Assembly (NCBI GenBank): GCA_026874595.1
Contig: CM049319.1
Location: 14,595,601 to 14,659,600 of the forward strand
Direction of reading: 5' to 3'
Source: Sipunculus nudus
Taxonomy: Eukaryota; Annelida; Sipuncula; Golfingiida; Sipunculidae
DNA length: 64,000 nt
The position numbers and the translations under genes were made by a program. Below the pieces are notes generated by a model, which did not search any database, was not told where the DNA came from, and worked only from the letters and a program-made list of their open reading frames with translations. Of the stretch, positions 50,042 through 62,572 are shown piece after piece; the first letter of the stretch is position 1; each line of letters begins with the position of its first letter.

Positions 50042-51510
50042 TTGGGGGTTCACCCTCCTGTATTCCATTGTCTGACCCCGTGGTTGTCTCCAAGGGGGTG
50101 GGGGGGGGGGCCTACCCTGGTTGACCGCACCACGGCCATGCTGCGTTCACTGTCCGTTCCCGCCGGTCCTGTCACCTCTCCAGTGGTTTCGACAGTTATA
50201 TCGTTGCATTCTCATTCACGGAACCGGAATTCTTTCCCCGTTCCCGCGGCCTCCCGTTCTGCCAGCACATCTGCCTATTCCATATTACATTATTGTCCCG
50301 GGTTTGTTAATCACTTATGTCGGATCTTGACGATTCGTCTAGACCCGATTCCGTCTGCCCGGCGCCCTCGCCGGTGCCCCGGTACTTTCTCCCCGGCCGT
50401 TCTCGTCGCCGGCTCCTCGCCGGATTCCTTCCTTATCCCCGGGGCCGGCTGGAGCCGTCCCGCTGGATCGCCCGGGCCTTCCTGGTGTGCAGGGGCTGCC
50501 GGCCTCGCCTCCGGTTCCTCCGTCTGCCGTCGTTCCTTAACGGCCGGCTGGCTCTTTTTTTCAATTACCATCTGCTGTGCGGCCTGCGGCTCCGGTTCCT
50601 GTGCCTTCCCGGATGGTTCCTGCTGCTGCTCGTTCCCCGGCTTCCGGTTTCCAGCCTCCCGTGGCTCCGGCTCAACGGGTCTCTCTGGCTACCCCTACAC
50701 GGGGTTCTCCAGGGTCCCCGACTGCTCAGTCAGCCGATCCCGCCCTGGCATCAGACCAGTGATCGCAGATCGCGCTGCGCCGCCAGGCTTGGCGTCCGCG
50801 CAAATCTGCTCAGTCAGCCGATCCCGCCCTGGCCCCAGACCAGTGGTCGGCGATCGCGCTGCGCCGCCAGTCTGGGCGTGTGCCCAAATCTGCGCTTATG
50901 GACCCGGAGGCTACCTCCACACAGGAGGCTAACCCTAGTGGTCCGAAGTTCCGTAGGTACAACCTCAGACTTCCTCGGCTTTGGCGGCCGGTTCTTCTTT
51001 GAATCCTGGCCCCTTCATTCGCCCTCCGCCGCGCCCGGCGTGTGTCTTGTATTACTGACCGCACGGGGGATCTCTTCCGTGGGCGCCCCGCTGTGGTCTC
51101 AGGGTCTCGCTCTACTGGGGCCCCGCTTCCGACGGGTTCGGAAACACCTTGGTCCCCCGGTACCCTCGGGAGTTCCCTTAGGTACCGGGCTCCCGGGCTG
51201 CCTGTTCGTTCGCTTGCTCCCTTCTCCTGAGCTCCCGGATGTTCAGTCTGCTCCGCTGCGCCTCGTGTCCGGCCTGGCACAGCCGTTTGCGAACGGTCAG
51301 TCTTTAATTCCATCCTCTGTCCAGTTTTCCGATCGTCACCTGTCGGATCTGGAGGGGCTCAGCCGGCAAGCGGCCGATATGGTTTACGACTTGCAGGCTG
51401 TCCCTTGCTTGCTCGCCGTTTCTGGACATGCTCACACTCCCCGACATATGGCAGGCTTCTGCCCATTCTGGCGCTGTGTTCCATTCAGGTCGTTGGCCCC
51501 CGGTTGTTAA
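50042..51510 (+). pseudogene. DIRS gag-like region (frameshifted)
   Basis: The region before RT is Pro/Ser/Arg-rich in several overlapping frames. Only pieces look like coding: MSDLDDSSRPDSV at 50317, a PAAPVPVPSRMVPAAARSP stretch near 50577, and FSDRHLSDLEGLSRQAADMV near 51328. They lie in different frames, so the ORF is broken by several indels. Position and composition match DIRS gag. No zinc knuckle is seen. Confidence 0.55.
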
Positions 51511-51859
51511 TTGCATCTTGTTACACCGCCCGGCTTGCATTCAGTCATTTATGCACTTACAGCCGCGGCTTCTCCGACGAAGTTAACCAAGCTTTATTCT
51601 CCGCCTTTCCCGGTTCCCTGCTGTTTGGCAGCCAGTTACTGCCTCTCTTTGACCGCGCCTTGGCGCGCTCGGATCGTCAGGCCCGCCTCCGCTCGACCTC
51701 CCTTGCGCCTCGGCCTTCCTTCCGTGTTCCCCGCCTTCGGCCTCCGGTTGCAGCTTCCGCTCAGCCGCGTCGCGCATCTGCTACCTCGTCACGTCCTTCA
51801 GGACGTTCCAGCCGTTCTCCGCCTTTCGTGGTCGCTCCTCCCAACGAGGTTCGACCGAG

Positions 51860-52740
51860 AAATGACTCTCTAGCTCCGGTCGGCGCTCGGCTCAGCGACT
51901 GTTTTCCCGCGTGGGCGGGTTTCACCTCCCAGCGGTTAATTCTCAGCGCCCTACAGTTCGGGTTCCGTCTTGCGTTTAGCACTCTCCGCCTCCATCCGAT
52001 CCGGCCAAACGCCTCGCTTGGCGGAGGCTCTTCAATCTATGTTAGACAATCGGGCAATAACGAGGTTTCCCCATCCACCGTGGGGTTTTCCCTCTCGCCT
52101 TTTCTTGTTCCCGAACCGCACGCCCGTTGGCGCCCGATCATGGACCTGAAGCGCCTCAATTCGTTCATCCGTCCGCCCCCGTTTCGGATGTTCATTATCC
52201 ATGCTGTACTCCGCATTGTTCGGCGGATGGATTCAGCGTTCAAATATAGACCTTACAGATGCCTAATTTCACGTTTCCGTTCCGGGTCCATCCGTTCGGG
52301 ATCCACGTGGCCCCCTGGAATTTACCATCCTTGTTCACGCGGTCCCAAGTTCTCTCCGTTCACCGGGCATTTCTGTGCTCCCTTATCTGGACGATGGCTT
52401 GTCCATGTGGCCGCATCGCATCGCATCGCTCCCGGGTTCTCAACTTACTTCAGAGACCTCGGCTTCCTGGTCATTGCGGCGAAATCTCTTCTCACTCCCA
52501 CCCAGTCCCTCCAATTTCTGGGTGTCACGCTCGCTTTGGCGTCCGGCACAGCGTCGCTCCCGCACGATTTTACTATCACGCTCCGCCGCCTGATTCGTTC
52601 CTTTCTCACGAGGCGCCGTGTAGACTCGCGCACTGCGGCTTCTCTCCAAGGTGCTCTCAACCGGGCCGCGTCTTTCATCCCGTTCGGCCGCCTGTACCTG
52701 CGTCCGATTCAGTCTATCTTGCGCCATCACGGCCTTCTCC
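51860..52740 (+). pseudogene. DIRS reverse transcriptase (broken)
   Basis: The N-terminal part (frame of 51405) shows CFPAWAGF, FLVPEPHARWRPIMDLKRLN and FIRPPPFRM, typical of DIRS RT fingers. In the next frame comes IDLTDA, then a TAA at 52264-52266 where the family has the Tyr of the DAYFH motif. Downstream in that frame, VLPYLDDG at 52378-52398 holds the catalytic YxDD-like box. The frame then shifts back to LGFLVIAAKSLLTPTQSLQF (52459 on). The segment between the stop and YLDD is shorter than usual and lacks the 'LPFGL' block, so part of the palm is deleted. It is inactive. Confidence 0.85.
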
Positions 52741-52829
52741 GGTTACCTCGGTTCGTCCTACGATCCTCCTGTTTCGGCGCACCTGGCGGTCCCTTCGTCC
52801 CTGGATGGACCTTTCCTGTCTCCTGCGCG

Positions 52830-53210
52830 GCATTCCTTTTTCCAGGGATGTCGATTGCACCGTCTATACCGATGCGTCTCTCCTCGGTTGGGGGGACCAT
52901 CTCGCCGATCTTCGCGCTTACGGGATATGGTCCCCGTCGGAACGTCTGCTCCATATCAATTTCCTCGACCTGCGTGCCGTCCGTCGCGCGATCTCCCACT
53001 GGTCTCCCCGCTTGTTCGGACGTCCCATTCTCGTCCGGCCGACATTTCCACGGTTGTGGCATATATCAACAAGCAGGGCGGTACTCGGTCTCCCTCGCTC
53101 ATGCAGGCGACTTCCCTTTTGTTTGATCTATGCCTCTCTCTCCGGGCATCAGTTCGTGCATCCCCTCTTCATGGCGTGGCGCACATCCTAGCGGACGCCC
53201 CTTCTGCATC
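52830..53210 (+). pseudogene. DIRS RNase H (broken)
   Basis: VYTDASLLGWGDHLADLRAY at about 52862 gives the first catalytic Asp of RNase H in its DIRS form, and LLHINFLDLRAVRRAI the conserved Glu-region helix, both in the frame of 52259. VVAYINKQGGTRSP (about 53055) and the final HILADAPS are in the frame of 52651, showing a shift in between. Confidence 0.82.
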
Positions 53211-53734
53211 CGGCGTCTCTTCCTTCCCCGCCGCTCCTTCCGCTCCCGGTTATTCGGAGTGTTTTCGCTCGCCTGGGGCCGCCGGAATTCGATCTGTTCG
53301 ATTTTCCGTCCCCCCCCGTTCTCGTGCCTTCCGAGACGCGTCTCCGTCCCCTCGCGACTGTCTCCCCGACACGCCGCCGTCCGGGTGGTCTCACCGGTTT
53401 CTCTTGCGTTTCCGGCGCCTCCTCTCCTCCGCCGTGTCCTTCTCCGCTTGTCCCGCGCGGACCAGACTACCCTGCTTCTCATCCTTCCGTTTCAACCTGC
53501 GGCTCCATGGTTTCCTCCATGGCGCTCGCTTCTCTCTCGCCCCCCTCTTATACTACCGCTCCGCATCGCGCTCCCGTCGTTCCCTCGAACGCATCGCCCG
53601 TTTCGGTCGTGCCCTATATGCGCATGCGTGCTTTCATCGGACACCTCAAGGATCAGGGCATTTCAAGTCCGGCTGCTCTCCTTGCCTCGGCTCCCCGTTG
53701 CCGTTCTTCGGACCGCATCTATGACTCCCGGTGA

Positions 53735-54690
53735 CGTCTCTTCACGGAGTGGGGGTCTTCCTGTGGAATCTCCCCTTTAGATCCGTCGCTTGCGGCTGTT
53801 TTGGATTTTTTCGTGTTCTTACTGCAGGATAAACATTTATCCTATCCCTCTCTGCGTGGCTATCGCGCCGCCCTGCTGTCGGTGCTCCGTCCGCTGGGTC
53901 ACGATCGTGTCCTTCATCACCCGTTGGTGTCGGACTTTCTCAAGGGGGTTCAGGCCCGTGCGTCTCGTCATCAGTATGTTGCGCCTTCCTGGCGCCTGGA
54001 CGTCGTCTTACGTCACCTCCGGGAACCCCCTTATGCGCCGTTGCGTTCGGCCAATCTTCTACCTTTGTCTCGGACAACGGTTTTCCTCCTAGCTCTTGCC
54101 TCGGCAGGTCGCCGTTCTGAGCTTCATGCCCTCGTGGCTGATTCGAAATTCCCGCAAATTGCGGCCGCCGCTTCGTCGGCCACCCTACATTTTCCTCCGG
54201 ACTTTTATAGGAAATATCACAATTTCGATGACCCTCCATCTGCATGGCACGTTCCGGCACTCCCTACCGGTCCGTACCGTTCTGGGGATACCCCTTGCCC
54301 GGTTCGTGCGTTGCGTTATTATCTACACGCTCCTCCTTCTTTACGGGGGGGGGGGGGGGGGGCGCAAGAAGTTGTTTATTTCTACAAAAGTCACATCTTC
54401 CAATTAGATGATTAGCCCTTTCACCATTAGTGCGTGACTCAACGCTACTATCGTCGCCGCATATGAATCAGCTTCTCCTTCCACACTAGACCAACTTCAC
54501 TTCAAGGCCCATGACATTCGAGCTATTTCGACTTCCTTGGCCCATTTCTCCGGGATCTCACCTAATCAGTTGGTCAAGATGGGATACTGGATATCCCCAT
54601 CTCCGTTCACACGCTTCTATCTGAAAGATGTTCTGCTCCAGGCTTCGGGCCTCTACTCCATGGGCCCTGTGGTCGCGTCGGGTGAGGTCC
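53735..54690 (+). pseudogene. DIRS tyrosine recombinase (frameshifted)
   Basis: The N-terminal SAM-like part (LSYPSLRGYRAALLSVLRPL and HPLVSDFLKGVQAR) and box A (LLALASAGRRSELHALV at about 54083-54136, with the first catalytic Arg) are in the frame of 53801. That frame ends at TAG 54413, after a G tract at 54342-54362. Box B with HDIR (54510-54521) and the nucleophile region FTRFYLKDV (Tyr at 54618-54620) are in another frame. All R...HxxR...Y residues are present, but they cannot be translated together from this copy. Confidence 0.87.
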
Positions 54691-54824
54691 TACAATTTTC
54701 CAGGCCATCTTCTTCCTCTCCGTCGGTCCCGCCACCGACGTCGACTGCTGCTCCATCACCGCACTGTGATTCCTTGTTCCAGCGTTACAGGTAGGGGCCC
54801 CCTCCCCAAGGCATGTCTGTTTTT

Positions 54825-54936
54825 TTCTCATTAATACAGAAACAGCTCACAATTATGTTTACGTAATAAAACCCCCCGATTCCCTCCCTGTGAATGGTGG
54901 TTTTGTTAGTAAACTGTTGTGAGCTTTTCTGTATTA
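54825..54936 (+). repeat. DIRS internal complementary region (ICR)
   Basis: Positions 54825-54872 are the exact reverse complement of the left edge 49561-49608 (48/48). Positions 54869-54936 are the reverse complement of the right edge 55113-55180 with 3 differences. The two halves overlap by the GTTT/AAAC junction. In DIRS1 the ICR templates circle closure and restores the outer ends. Confidence 0.95.
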
Positions 54937-54975
54937 CAAACATCGCTCCCTCCCAGTCCTCTTCCTTACGCCTTC

Positions 54976-55132
54976 GAAAATGTGATTATGGGTAACGGAA
55001 GTGTGACCTAGATACACGGGAACGAGGCGGGATGGGCGATAATAGGCCCAATAAGGGAAAATTTTCGGTTGGCTTACTCTGGCGTATAAACTTTAACAGA
55101 GAAAATTCTCATTAATACAGAAAAGCTCACAA
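54976..55132 (+). repeat. DIRS right inverted terminal repeat
   Basis: Partner of 49581-49738. Beyond it, 55133-55180 is the unique right edge that is copied in the ICR. Confidence 0.95.
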
Positions 55133-55180
55133 CAGTTTACTATCAAAACTACCATTCACAGGGAGGGAATGGGGGGGTTT

Positions 55181-58100
55181 AGTAAAACTTAACACCAATT
55201 CAGGGAATTCGGCTCAGACTTGACCAAAGCCCTATGTCAACTCTTCTGTCAATTTTGGCAGGATCACAAGATAACATGGACTCCCTTCATAACAAAATAT
55301 ACCCTTCTCAGTTTATAACTTGTCCATAATATCCCATTACTAATTGGGCTAAAGGGTTCAATGTATACCCTTACTTACATTGTTCTTTCAAATATTGCAA
55401 AACCTGTTTCTATCCCCAAAATTTAATATTGCTTCTGATCACTCTGAGCTTGGGTTACCAATATAACACCTATGTATATGTTAGTTCAATCTATTCAGGG
55501 CTGTTTGCCTCAGTTTCAGCCTCAGGCCATACAAATGTCTATTCAGTTGAAGAGTAGATAAATGTGTGAACACACATGTATGCATACATGAATGTTTTTC
55601 TTGTACCTATTTTGTTGTGTATATTTTGTATATTTTATTTTAAAAAATACTGTAAAGTCTGTTTAAACTCGTACACAAAAACATTCAGCTCCAGTTGTAT
55701 AAATTAAAACATGAAAAATATTGAAGTTAATTGAAACAAAAGGGTTGTATAATATAATTTGCCAACCAGGGTTAACAGGGTTAACACAAATAAAGAAATT
55801 GCTTTCTTATGTCATATCTTTGTTATGCAATCAATATCAGTCACAGCGAGCAACCAGTAGTCAAAATATTTTGGGCTCTGGTTTCTTTTCTGTTTGTAAC
55901 AGGTTGGTATTTTCCCAGTGAGGCTTATGTTAGTTAGATTTCCATTTATGGTTTTATAGGTTATTTAGTTTCTTGTTTATGAAAGATCATAATATTTGGT
56001 GACTTGATGAAGTTGATGTGAGAAACTGGGATTATTGAGATGGGAATTGTAAGAGATATGTCAAATAAGCTGTAAATTTCATTCAAAATTCAACAAATCC
56101 CTTAAAATAGCAGAACCACAATAATTTACCGAAATTAATATCTCCATAAGTAATCAAAAAAATTCTTTGCATATATTTGTTTGCTGATAATGCAAATGTA
56201 GTCAAATACATATGGTCACACATTTGTGCTTACTCACCACCACAACAAAAATTGACTTATTCATGAAAAATAAACCTCTGATTGCTAATTAAACTTATAT
56301 ATTATCACCACTTTGCCATTATGGGACAAGTTCTTGTAAAATGTGCATTTTATGAACAGAAGCTGAGTATACATATTAAAATATAACACATAATCTGTGG
56401 AACTACCGGTATTTGAATCAGCATCTCAGTATATTTAGTGAAAGAGGAGAATAAAAAGTAATAATTGAGAAAACTGAACTGAGACATCTGTACAGGTATG
56501 CTTTTTCTCTTGAAAATTTCACTCAGTGAAGTGCATGTATGAGTATGAAAAATTATCTTAGATATAGGGATCTCCCTCAATTCTTGGTTTATTCATCTGC
56601 CCATTATTTGGCTATTTAGGCTGTTGTACTGTAAGAAGTGCAGTCCTATAACTGCCAGGGCTAGAAGATTTAGTTGGCACCCAGGCAGATTTTGTAAATC
56701 TTAGGGGTATTTGTGTGGCCTAAATATTCTAGTCAACCATGTATACACTAACATCTGTATTCAAACATGTTCAGTATCATAATACCTGGAATTGTACCCT
56801 TCAGTCCAGTGAATTGGAACCTCTGCCCAAGTGTGCGTTTAGATAAGTCAGTAGCTGGTGATAATGCTCTTATTTCATAAACTATTAAGGCAGACATATG
56901 CCATTAAAACACCTGTAATGTTAATTGAATCATACAATTTCACACATTTTAAATGACCAATGCACACATATCTAATCACCATTTGTTCCAACATATTTTA
57001 ACATCCACCCCAATAAATACAATTCTACTGGATTTAAAAATGTCTGACTGGCTTTCATAGAGTGTGTTTCATCTTAGATGAGGATGATAAAAAATTGTTT
57101 GGATCAACTGCATCAGGATCTAATTGACATAATACTGGAAATCTTGTATGTCTGCCCAAAGAGCTTAATTATATTGTTTGGTAGTTTCTAAGTTACTGGA
57201 TATTATAGTTTAGGATATTATTGTGTTATTTAATTGAATATAGTATACATGTATGATGAATACCATATAGTTGTCATGATCATTTCAGTTGAACAGACTC
57301 TGATGCATGACTTTAATTTAGTCGTTTTAATGAATTAATTAAGGTTGCTATATCTAATACAGTTCATAACTGACAGAAATGATTAATAATGAGTCATCAA
57401 TCACTTTAAGCATGTTTTTATGGTTGTAACCATTTAATACTGTAAATCATATAAAATTACAGATTTACAAATATTTTTTTATGATGTTTTTGAGGGAGGC
57501 TAGTTAATTTTGCATGAGCTGTGTTCATAAGCATGCTTTTATACTGATTACACAAACATGTGATGAGAATAAATGAAAAATGAATTGATGCAGACATATC
57601 TTGAAGCTAGATTAAACAAAATATGCTTTTGTTCCAATTTGGTACGCTGTCAACTGATGTAAGTATATATATTTTAATTTTACCCTCATTGGTTTTCCCA
57701 TTATAAGTTTCACAGCAGACACAATCTTTCCTAGATAACATTTGACTCCACTATTGACTCTGGCTGTTTTCTTTTAATGTGCATATAATTTCATTTTCCA
57801 GTCATTTCCATTTAAAAAATTCTTTATATGATGTACTTTATTTTAGTAATCCTTTAATATGCCTTTTTATCATGAAGTATAATGTACCTAAAATTTTCCA
57901 TTATTCTAAATGTATAACTTTACATATTCAAATTAAGTTTTCTTCATATTATATGTGGAATATGTAGAAATAGTTTCACTTCTCCAGAAAAAGACAGTCT
58001 TATCCCTTCAGCTATGACAATGTTCTACATGATCCATCAGCTGCAGTGGGTTGGTTCTATCCTAAACCAGGGAAATACAGTTTAATATCTTTTACCTTAT

Positions 58101-60183
58101 ATGTCAGCTGTTGGGTTAGAGTAATAAGTGTATATATTCTCAAAAGGTCTGTGAATAAAATATAAAAAAGTGAATAAAATATAAAAAAGTGTGACATTGT
58201 CAGGGTCATAAAATAAGTTTAAAAGAGCATTATTGTATATCCTCAACCTCCTAAAAAGATAAGTGTACATGTACTAGCAGTCTAGTTTTAGTTAATATAC
58301 AAAACATTATTAAATGTTCTGTACCAAGCTGTCTTACAAGAAAATGATACATGTTTGTGAGCTGGGTGAACAATATGTGTCAGCATTCAGTTTTAACTAT
58401 ATTTGTAGCACATATTCCGATGATTCTGAGCAGGATGAACAATATGTGTCAACATTTTGTAGAATAGAGCATAACAGCATCTGATAGTTTTAGATGTATT
58501 ATGTACTACAGAGCATGTAAATTAGCCAGCATGGCTATGTTTTATAATCATACTGAAATAAATATGCTCAGACTAAACCAGTGTCATCTGAAGTAATTCT
58601 TGTAACTGCATGAATATAAAATACTTACTAACACTAAAATACAGCATGTGATGATATTAACAGCTTGGGAGTTAAAAAAATACACAATGGATGTCACAAA
58701 GTTAGGTGTGGTTTCAGCAATCATTATTAATTCATTAATTTAAAAATTAATCAATTAGATCTGCAAGAGTGTGAGTTCTGACACTTTTTCAAGTGAACAG
58801 CACCATGGATATGAAATGCATATTTTATTCTTTATGGTGTTTAAAATAAGAGAATTGTATGACTGAAGTGTTTGTATGTTTAATCAGCTGTACACCTGAT
58901 TAGATGTTTTCATGACTTTATGATATATTAGAATTACACAATTGCCTTTATTTACTGAAAACTTCTGTCTTTATAGACCTGTCTGGAGGTTCAAAATTTT
59001 AGTTTTCTTTAGAAATATATAGAATAAAACATAGCAAGTCTCAGTCTTGTCTCATACTTGAAATCTACAGTACTGGCTATAGTGAAATATCAGTACAATG
59101 AGTTTAATAATTATAATTTCATAGGACAGTTTTAAGAGATATTGCAAAAATTGTCATGTTATCAGGCTTTCCTAAGTCTATGATATAGCTAGCCATTGGT
59201 AAAGTTTCATTGAGCATTTATCCATGTGAAGGAATTCTGTAGGACCTGGAAAGGTGTTGTTGATGATTTGATGTTTCATAATACAGTTTAATATTGTCTA
59301 ATCCATTCCCTGTGTAATGTACTACAAGTATATCTCTGTTTGCTAAAGTCTGTATATTAATATTGCATAATGGCACCTGATGCTGTTGTGTATATGTAAA
59401 ACACATTTTCAGTCTTTGAATAAATAAAATCACATCTGGATTCATAAACCAGGTACAAAGATATATTCAGCTAGACTCTATTTCACCTATATTCAGTCCA
59501 GAGATTACTGTCTGTTAATCTGCAGATCACTGTCTGTTGATTGAGATTACAATCTGTTTATCTAAAGATTTAGACCTGTCTATCAAGATATAACTGTCTA
59601 CCATCTGTCGGTCATTCTGTTATATCTCATCATTTCTCTTTAGTCTTTACACTTGAATTACTTCTTGATTTATCAGTATATAATAAAATCCAAGCTTCTT
59701 CAGAAAAGATTGTTTGATTCATTTGTGTTATCACAAATATAGAATCAGTTTATACAATCACATATTTTACAACAAATAGTGTTTTTGATTTGCATTTTTC
59801 TCTTTTTTTTTTACTTTACATTGCAAGGTTGCTATCATATATGTTCTTGTAAAGGTTAAACAAAAGTATTCAGGATATGGCTACAGACTTCTCTTCTTCA
59901 CAAATCTGATATGGTCTAGCTGATATCTTTTTCTTGCATTATTAATTTTATATTTTATAAAACCAATTATTTCTTATTTTTACTATATCACAATTTAGTG
60001 TTTAATAAGAGCTTGTTATATTTTACCTTTAGACTATGCAAATATTAGAGCTCATAATATAAAGCTTTAACTATGTCTGACATAAACTTACCCTTCATTC
60101 CACCAGTGCACTGTTGTTATGAATGTCAGGTTTTACCCGTCAAAATTTGAAGGTGATGCAGTTTGCTTGTCATTTGTTTACAG
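55181..60183. other. C2CD5 intron after the DIRS insertion
   Basis: About 5 kb of AT-rich intron sequence. I find no exon with the phase 1-1 needed here and no recognisable repeat of the families above. Confidence 0.5.
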
Positions 60184-60275
60184 GTGGCTCAATAGGTGGC
60201 AGCAGTGGTAGTGGCAGTGGAGGGAAAGGTCTGCCTGCACAGCCCCTCCTACAGCAGCAGAGCATTGAGATGATG
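60184..60275 (+). CDS. C2CD5: C2CD5 exon 11
   Basis: A 92-nt exon encoding GSIGGSSGSGSGGKGLPAQP then LLQQQSIEMM, equivalent to the vertebrate GSGSAGKEGG...LLRQQTQSALEQ linker. Acceptor TTTACAG, donor ATGATG/GTATGT, phase 0 out. Confidence 0.9.
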
Positions 60276-60945
60276 GTATGTTTCCACAGATACAGCTAAT
60301 TAATATTCATGATATATTGTTATGCAAATATATAATCTTCTGATGCAGGTGACTTGTAATCTTGGTAGAAATAACACAAAGAAGATTGTCCCGACTGAAC
60401 TTGTAACACATGAAATACAACAGATAATACAAATTCAGTTATGGAGGAGATATTAATTTTACTGTACTGAAACAGAATACATAGTACATCATAAACCATT
60501 GTCATCATTTATATCTTTTCCAACAAGCATTAAACAAAGTATGCAATATATTTTGTCTATATTCTTAAATTTGATGTACATATTAAGGATTAATTTGTGA
60601 AAATCTAGTTTCCTCTGTTGTTCATTAACAATCATAAGCTTCAGTTCTCCTTTCCAGCTGCAAAAATCATAATTACACAGGGTGAATAAAAATAAAATGG
60701 TCAAAGCTGAGCAAATTTAGGTAAAAAAAACATGTTGTATAGATTTCTATGACAGTTGTTGAAGCAATATAGAAATAGAATTTCTGAAGAAAATTTATAT
60801 TTTTATTGTGTTTCTTTTCATACCTTGATTTGGCATAGAGGTTTAATTAAAATTTTAAAAAAAATTTAATGAGATGAATTATTACCAGGTCTGTTATTAA
60901 TTTTCTGTTTCTGTTTTCTGTAATATGTTTCTTGTATTTTTGTAG

Positions 60946-61054
60946 GAATATCCATTCTTCACCATCAACTCATTCCCGCCTTCATTCATCACACATCTCG
61001 GGGGAGTGGTTTCCGCTCGCTCTGTCAAACTACTGGACAGGATTCACAATCCTG
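60946..61054 (+). CDS. C2CD5: C2CD5 exon 12
   Basis: A 109-nt exon encoding EYPFFTINSFPPSFITHLGG then VVSARSVKLLDRIHNP, nearly identical to vertebrate EFPFFTLTAFPPGFLVHVGGVVSARSVKLLDRIHNP in this order. It starts the first of the C2CD5-specific domains after the linker. Acceptor TTTTTGTAG, donor CCTG/GTACGT. Confidence 0.96.
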
Positions 61055-62457
61055 GTACGTCATAATCCCTGCTGCCCCAAATTTCAGGTGTAAGATTTTC
61101 TCATATTTCCCTTCAGTTATTATTCTTCAAGGTACTTAGTGAAATCAGACTCCCCAGGAAGAAGAAAATTTTATGCAAATGTTCAAGAACAAAAGACCTG
61201 AACATGTCTTTCAACCTTCAACCAGATATTCCTTCCACTTCAAACAAACTATTTTCAGTAAAGGGTTGTGCTATGGCCAGGACTACTCACCTCAACTCCC
61301 AAACTTCAAAATCAAAATTGGTTAAAACCCAACAAAATGTTGTATATCTTCATAGCCCATGTGTATGCCTATCAAATGTTACTTGATTTACTAAGTCCTT
61401 ATAAAAATATATTCATGTGCCTGTTATTTGCCTTGAAGTAGTTCTGATCCAAGATGTTTTTATGGCTTATATCTACTCTTTTCACTACATGTATACCTAC
61501 GGGTACACCATTGTTGTATTCAGAAGTCCTGGTGCATTGTGGGAGATATGATTTCTTTACCAGACAATCACTATACAGGAGAGTTATAGTCTTTTGAGTA
61601 TGATGCAGTGCTGAGAATAGTTTTTTAGGACAATTTACAGTTCCCTCAGAAAGTCCTGCTTGTCATCTGGCCAATTGAATAAATTGTGCACAAATAATTT
61701 AATAAAACGTACCTCCTCACGCCATTGCACGTACCTTCAAATGTCAGCATGTAATTGTAAAGTTTTATGCTGCTAATTTGTGTTGGAATTTCATGTGAAT
61801 TTCTGCTATTATTCATGCATAGAGATACCAGCACCAATTTCTAGGGACATTAACTTTTGCCCTCTAGAGCCAGGGCTCAAATCACACAAAAGACTATATT
61901 TAATAAAATTTGTTATATGATTATGTAGCTTGTACATATGCACAATTCTGCCAGTTCTTTATACAAGATATATGGTACACAAGACTTTATATTAACAAAT
62001 TACTCATACTCAGTCACTACTCAGTCAGTGGTGCCCTCAGCCTCTGAGGACCACTGTGTAGACATTTTTATAAAATAGGATGACATTCCATTTTTGCTAT
62101 AATCAATAAGTCATTAAAAAATACAAAGTTTCCAAAATATTGGTCTCTTGATAATCAGGAAAATTTTACATGTGATCAGATTGTGTTTATTTGTGTTTAA
62201 TGTCCATAGATTCAAATAAACTTATGTTTTCTGTGTAATAATGTTCAGTGTTAATATTGAAATAGGGTTTAATGTTTAAAGTCATGTCTGTTCATGATGA
62301 TATAATAAATTTAATTAAGTCTTAGAGGGTCTGCAGATCCTGAAATGAAGAAAGTGTGGGGTTTCAACAGGTTCTTAATAATCGGGATATATATCATGTA
62401 ACTGTTTCACTAAGTCAACAGATTTTGATATATTCATCTATTTAACTTTATCCCCAG

Positions 62458-62572
62458 ATGAGCCAGAGACTCGGGATGCGTGGTGGATGGAGATCAGAAC
62501 AGAGATTCGATCACACACACGGGCCATGGGCTGTCAGGCTGTGGTGGGCTACTCAGAACAAACCACAATCTG
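62458..62572 (+). CDS. C2CD5: C2CD5 exon 13 (last in window)
   Basis: A 115-nt exon encoding DEPETRDAWWMEIRTEIRSH and ends with AVVGYSEQTTI plus two bases, matching vertebrate DEPETRDAWW...AVVGYSE. Acceptor TATCCCCAG, donor TCTG/GTCAGT (phase 2). The rest of the gene is right of the window. Confidence 0.96.

Larger units (their letters stand above)
49561..55180 (+). mobile_element. DIRS-type tyrosine recombinase retrotransposon, degenerate
   Basis: A 5.6-kb GC-rich element in the AT-rich intron before C2CD5 exon 11, in the same orientation as the host gene. DIRS elements replicate by reverse transcription and integrate a circular DNA with a tyrosine recombinase, making no target duplication. 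All hallmarks are visible: near-identical inverted terminal repeats (49581-49738 and 54976-55132) and an internal complementary region (54825-54936) copying the two outer edges. Remnants of gag, reverse transcriptase, RNase H and tyrosine recombinase lie in the usual order. Both ends share GTTT (49561-49564 and 55177-55180), the expected junction overlap. Several frameshifts and at least one in-frame stop make this copy unable to encode its own proteins. Inverted repeats place it with DIRS1-like, not Ngaro or PAT-like, elements. Confidence 0.93.

Noticed and set aside
50810-53482. Long minus-strand frames inside the DIRS element
   Set aside because: GC-rich antisense shadows; recognisable motifs are all on the plus strand.
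49561-55180. LTR retrotransposon or endogenous retrovirus
   Set aside because: Ends are inverted, not direct, repeats; an ICR and a tyrosine recombinase are present, and no integrase or protease is seen.
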